Shown here in pieces: positions 59,877 to 64,000 of a stretch of DNA of 64,000 nucleotides. The stretch is from Bedellia somnulentella (Eukaryota; Arthropoda; Insecta; Lepidoptera; Bedelliidae): positions 14,694,001 to 14,758,000 of the forward strand of contig OY755171.1 in assembly GCA_963576735.1 (NCBI GenBank), read 5' to 3'. Under the pieces are notes generated by a model that saw only the letters and a list, made by a program, of their open reading frames with translations, was not told where the DNA came from and searched no databases. The translations under genes and the position numbers were made by a program. Positions within the stretch are counted from its first letter, which is position 1. Each line of letters starts with the position of its first letter.

Positions 59877-60055
59877 TTAATCGAATATGTAGAAGACCCA
59901 GTAGATAGCGTTGAACAGCAGGAAGCAGACGGGGAAGATGACCCTGGAGTAGGTGTCGATGACGTTGACATCTCTGATCTTGGGCATCGAGGGTTTGAAG
60001 ACGGACGCGCCGCGGCGCAGGGCGTGGATCACCTTTGGCTTGCCCGTCGACCCGT
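59877..60055 (-). CDS. Cys-loop chloride channel subunit, last coding exon
   Basis: Minus-strand exon after tatttcag, entering in phase 1, encoding GSTGKPKVIHALRRGASVFK and then MPKIRDVNVIDTYSRVIFPV...FNAIYWVFYIFD, stop TAA. The end is the fourth membrane helix of a pentameric ligand-gated ion channel; the IDxYSRxxFPxxFxxFNxxYW pattern is that of insect GABA/glycine-type anion channel subunits (RDL, GRD, LCCH3, CG8916 group). Which subunit cannot be settled from this piece. Phase and sequence join it to the exon ending at 63353. Confidence 0.85.
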
Positions 60056-60254
60056 CTGAAATATTCAAACATATAATTTTATTTAAAAGGTTTACGAAGT
60101 TATTTAATAGCTATATTATGTTCTGCTGCAGGCTATTTTTGATTATACGGATATGACGAAACATGTGTAAAATTTATTAGATACACATAAATGTTCTTTT
60201 AATTAAGTTTGAATTTTTTATGATTCGGTGTTGTTAATAAATGTAATAATAAAT

Positions 60255-60363
60255 GTGGGTACTCTGAACACCAGGTGACAAAGTCACGTGATGTTCAGAA
60301 GTATTAGTACCTCTGCCAACCCCTTCGGGGATATTCGGCGTGAACGTTTATGTTATGTTATGT
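60255..60363 (+). mobile_element. S2 SINE, 3' fragment
   Basis: Begins atgtgggtactctgaacacc, ends with TTATG units; 5'-truncated and almost identical to the full copies. Confidence 0.85.
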
Positions 60364-60509
60364 GTTGTTAAATGACTTTATTTCACCACCCCTGCCTAAA
60401 ATCTGTCTTTTTAGTATCTTTGTTTTTATTTCCTGAGGAGACTACTTCAAAATATAAGTGTCACACTAATGAACTTATTAATGAATATTATTATTAATGC
60501 TGATGATGT

Positions 60510-60757
60510 TGTGTAGTGTCGGCTTAGAATAGCACTATCCCATTTCTTCCGATGGGTGTACGTAACAGGCGACTTACGGAATTGGGGCTTTTAAGGGATT
60601 TTTGGGCGATGCGGTTGGAGACCCATCACCAACAACCTTTATTTTACCATCTTTTCTCCACTCACATTTCCAAAAGTGGCTGAGGAATTTCTAATTCCTT
60701 AACTCTGGCTACCCCTTCTAGGGATTTATAGCCGTGAGTATATGTATGTATGTATTA
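60510..60757 (+). mobile_element. S1 copy, full length, in the channel-gene intron
   Basis: From tgtgtagtgtcggcttagaa to gtgagtatatgtatgtatg. Confidence 0.85.
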
Positions 60758-60863
60758 CTAAATAGATCAATACGGTAATGAGTTAAATATTTTTTAAAAA
60801 AACTTTAAAACAAAAAAAATTAGAATGTATGACACATGATCACAAAAATCTATAACTTAAATA

Positions 60864-60998
60864 CATACATACTCACGGCTATAAATCCCTAGAAGGGGTA
60901 GCCAGAGCTTCAGAATAAGAATTTTCTTCTCAGCCACTTTTGGTAGTTGGGTGGACATAAGACTGAAAACAAAGGTTTTTAGCCGACACTACACAACA
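60864..60998 (-). mobile_element. S1 copy with internal deletion, channel-gene intron
   Basis: Minus strand: both ends present (tactcacggctataaatccc, agccgacactacacaac), the centre lost. Confidence 0.75.
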
Positions 60999-61277
60999 TA
61001 AATATGACTATAATCCTTATATATTAAACGAGAGAGGGTGGATTTTGTGAACCAGCCTGTGTCGCGATGCTAAGAGCTAGAAAATTGGTTCAGGTATCAA
61101 ATTGAAGGTCTCCATCTGAAGTTTTACCGAAAACTCATACATTTTCCATAACTGGATTAGTTAAATTGTTAGCGATTACAATAAATTGGAGTAAAAGCGC
61201 GCGCAAATGTGTCAGTCACGAGATTGAATTGATTCGCTCGCGAGCAATTTTCAATCTGGCGACAATTTTAATTACTA

Positions 61278-62105
61278 CTAGTGGATCGTCCCAGCTTCGC
61301 ACGGGTAGCGTTGTTTTTTTAAATATCTGAGGTTTCTTTCTTCAGTCACTGCTCAAGCATTGTGAAATTCAGCGCAATGTTTTCAATTTATTAAATTTAT
61401 AGCACTCCCTAAACAGTGTAGTTTGGTGATTTTAAATGCGCTTTGATGAACGGTTCAGTATTTCCGTTTAATAGCAAATTTTGGAATAAAACGCTATGAA
61501 GTATTTATAACAATCTAAAAAATAAATCATTACGTCATGTAGGATGCAACTACTGGCGCCATCTAGTATGTTATATGTAAAATAGTAACGATTTGGTTTT
61601 GATCACGGGCGCGATGGCTTATTTTATGTATAATTTCGGTGTTTCTCTACCGATTCCTATGATTCTTTTTTTATTGAATAGGTAATAATGTTACCTTTTT
61701 TAAATTTGGGATGAGTGAGAGGTTTACAAACGTAAGAGTAAACAAATTTAATCAGAATGATCCGAACTGCTAAGCTATCAGGAATTACACGTGTTATTAT
61801 GAGTCAACCGTAAAAGATAGACATAAACTGCTCAGGATTATTTTTTAGATAATTTTATGAAGAATATTTCCGTCACACATGATATTTATGTAGGTTTAAC
61901 CATTGAGGCTGCACACGCGACGGAAGCTTAAAAAATGGAGTAACTTCTCCCGTTTTCCCAAAATTTCCCAAAATTCCCCTTTACTACTCTGCTGGAAAGT
62001 ATACAAAAACCTGCACAGGTGTATGAAGAATAATTGTACCAAGTTTCGTTAAAATCCGTCGAGTAGTTTTTGTTTCCATAAGGAACATACAAACCGACAG
62101 ACAGG

Positions 62106-62137
<32 letters not shown>

Positions 62138-62256
62138 AATTTTACTGATTGCATTTTTGGCATCAGTATCGATCCCTAATCACCACCTGATGGTTATTTT
62201 GAAAATATATTTCATGTACAGAATTGACCTCTCTACAGATTTATTATAAGTATAGA
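61278..62256 (-). mobile_element. Helitron-like element, 979 bp, inverted relative of 56491-57492
   Basis: Minus strand starts TCTATACTTATAATAAATCT after an A and ends GATCCACTAG before a T. The (TCTG)n run (plus-strand GACA repeats near 62098-62135) is shorter than in the other copy. The two are closely similar throughout. Confidence 0.8.
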
Positions 62257-62433
62257 TAGATTGCGTTACTATAGTAATCACTTAAAAAACCTCAATGCTC
62301 TTTATATCTATTCAGCGCCCGCGGGAATATTAATATAAAAAAACAGAAGTTAAGATAGTGTTTTGGTATTTCGGATGTAAACCGGATGCAAAAAATGTAG
62401 TCCGTAGGACGTAGTCGCGGGCAAAAAGCTAGC
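62257..62433 (+). mobile_element. Possible second Helitron 3' end
   Basis: cgtagtcgcgggcaaaaagctag has a GC stem and CTAG end of another Helitron-type family. Its 5' end could not be placed. Confidence 0.35.
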
Positions 62434-63190
62434 ATAAAATTATTTGCGATTGACATCTATAACCATACTGCTGAATAATATATATACATACCATCAAAAG
62501 CATCAATACAAGGAATGCCTAATACTATCTTAATTGATTTAAGTATTATTATGTACAAATATTTGATATGTCTGAGCAGGAAAATCACATAAATCCGGAC
62601 ACGATAAAAGTAATCCAAATGATTGCGACCTTTTCCTTCGACGAGATAAAAGAGATCAATCAAATAAGCTTAACCTAATATTCTGAGTGAGGCCTATCTT
62701 CCGGCACATATCTTGCGTAAGTAAGTGTATTAAAGTTGGATATTCTAGCATCGCAAAAAACCATGGATTTTTGTCAAGAAAAATATATAATATTTTAAGT
62801 TTAAGTTATTTATTCCGTTATTGAACCTCTCGCAGATATTAAACTGAAAGCTGAATTAGTTTAATGATTAAGTAAAATTAATTTCTGAATCATAAATACT
62901 TATAGTGGTAAGTACGTCTTAAAATACATACTAGCTATAGAACCTGAAACATGATAAGATGTATTGAGAGTAAAACAAACATTTATATATCATGCATTTA
63001 TTTAATGTAAATATATTTTATCTTGATTTCTGCAACTTATATAATATTATACGGAGGAAAAAAATGTTTGTGTTTTTATTCGAAAATCTTCTAAAATACG
63101 TGTCATCAGAGAAACAAAACCATACAAGAACCAAACCACAGACATCTCTTAACGCAAAAAAAACAAACAAACACGGTATCAAACATATCC
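62434..63190. other. AT-rich intron sequence of the channel gene
   Basis: Nothing recognised other than the short frames expected by chance. Confidence 0.4.
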
Positions 63191-63205
63191 ACTTAAATTA
63201 CTTAC

Positions 63206-63244
63206 TCTTCGAGTTCCTAGAATGCGGCCGAGTCCGAGAATTCA
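63206..63244 (-). CDS. Candidate 39-nt alternative microexon of the Cys-loop channel
   Basis: The minus strand has AG at 63246-63245, 39 bases, then GTAAGT. The bases read, after the entering phase-1 base, NSRTRPHSRNSK. The last ten codons duplicate the end of the preceding exon with only silent changes (CGA to CGG, TCT to TCG). Length 39 keeps phase 1 in and out. The acceptor lacks a strong pyrimidine tract, so usage is uncertain. Confidence 0.4.
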
Positions 63245-63352
63245 CTATTAAATATATTTAATTATGCCACAGCTAATATAATATTATACAAAAAAAATGT
63301 GTGTTTGTATGAATTCGTTTAACTTTAACAGAGAAACACTTAAATTACTTAC

Positions 63353-63541
63353 TCTTAGAGTTCCTAGAATGCGGTCGAGTCCTATATCTGAGCGTGGTGT
63401 GTTCCCGCTGCAGTCGGAGCGAGGGCGGCGCGGCGGCGGTGGCGGGCAGCGGCTTGCAGCGCAGCCCCAGCAGCGGGGACGTACGCCCGGAGCTGGAGCA
63501 CTCGCGAAGCGCTATTATCTCGTCGGGGGAGCGGGGCTCTT
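63353..63541 (-). CDS. Cys-loop chloride channel subunit, penultimate exon (M3-M4 loop)
   Basis: Acceptor ttcttccag; 189 bases entering phase 1 and leaving phase 1 at AAGA/GTAAGT. It encodes PRSPDEIIALRECSSSGRTS, an alanine/proline/leucine stretch, and RYRTRPHSRNSK. GC-rich, low-complexity and basic, as expected for the large cytoplasmic M3-M4 loop where such channels are regulated. The rest of the gene (ligand domain, M1-M3) lies beyond the right edge. The same strand continues to 60055 after a 3.3-kb intron. Confidence 0.75.
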
Positions 63542-63572
63542 CTGGAAGAATATGGGAATATGTAGTTAAACT

Positions 63573-64000
63573 GCTTTGTGGTGTAGCGGTTACACCTTTG
63601 AGATCATGCTATGGAGGTAGAGGTACGATAACAGAAAGGGACTCTCTCTGTTTGTGATATGTTGCAGTTTAGATTATGATATTGTTAGCTGAATTACATT
63701 ATAACAAAATAGGTCAATATGCTTCGAAAAGCACGTTTAGCCGTCGGCTAGGGTACTAGACTATAGCCAATTCACCCTGTTCTGACTAGGCTTAAGCCCC
63801 CTGTGAAGATAAATATGGATTTTGACGGTATTGGAGGATTTATCCAAGAATTCATCATTGTTGACTTCCGAGTTCAATTAAGTAAGTTTTGTGTGTGACT
63901 GGACTCTCTGAGTTCTGCTAGCGCGCATACACAAAATATATGTGTATAAAGTTTACTAGTATACTGCACGTCGCTTTATAAAATAAAAGTACTGTAATCT
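63573..64000. other. Intron sequence with a weak tRNA-like SINE head
   Basis: gtggtgtagcggttacacc at 63580-63598 resembles a box A. No further exon of the channel gene is visible up to the right edge. Confidence 0.35.

Noticed and set aside
59845..60072. Arginine-rich frame as a separate gene
   Set aside because: It is a frame shadow of the Cys-loop channel last exon, whose true frame gives a clear M4 helix.
63297..63657. GC-rich plus-strand frames as a gene
   Set aside because: They lie opposite the channel exon 63541-63353, which has splice sites and a phase-compatible next exon.

Overview
The window is insect nuclear DNA, almost certainly from a moth or butterfly. It is AT-rich, its host genes have short exons with GT/AG splicing, and about half of it is dispersed mobile DNA of lepidopteran style (Helitrons, tRNA-headed SINEs, RTE/CR1-like LINE fragments, long-TIR elements). 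There are no rRNA genes, CRISPR arrays or bacterial-style operons.

Host genes, all on the minus strand: (1) an intronless divergent ionotropic receptor of 614 residues at 6512-8356; (2) a complete LRP4-type LDL-receptor-related protein spread over 34 coding exons from 45923 down to 22464. I rebuilt it exon by exon with consistent splice phases: signal peptide, 8 LDLa repeats, EGF modules, four YWTD propellers each followed by an EGF, one membrane segment and a tail with an FxNPxY motif, about 1894 residues in all; (3) the last two exons (63541-63353 and 60055-59877) of a GABA/glycine-type Cys-loop chloride channel subunit whose 5' part lies beyond the right edge. These genes are not an operon; they are independent neural or sensory membrane proteins.

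Left region (1-18300): two colinear copies of one long non-coding TIR element, block A (about 473-5259) and block B (about 10065-17685), flank the ionotropic receptor. Block A split an older LINE fragment. Each block has gained its own insertions, and the sister block shows the matching empty sites: two palindromic MITEs and a SINE in A, and a 2648-bp TIR element plus expansion of a 215-bp tandem unit in B.

Middle (18300-46050): repeats downstream of LRP4, then LRP4 with introns loaded with a ~247-bp retroposon called S1 here. S1 ends in (TATG)n and shares its 3' tail with a LINE family also present in the window. Other families: S2 (tRNA-derived SINE with a TTATG tail), S3 (a fold-back retroposon carrying two inverted tRNA-like modules) and S4 (another tRNA-headed SINE).

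Right region (46050-64000): LINE remnants (46.1-46.8, 46.86-48.6, 54.0-55.4 and 58.7-59.1 kb), a fold-back S3 copy, two inverted Helitrons at 56.5 and 61.3 kb, and the channel-gene exons. The last complete channel exon is followed by a 39-nt phase-preserving duplicate of its own 3' end, a candidate alternative microexon.

Family names rest on motif recognition by eye. Splice sites were placed by GT/AG and reading phase. No search or transcript data were available.
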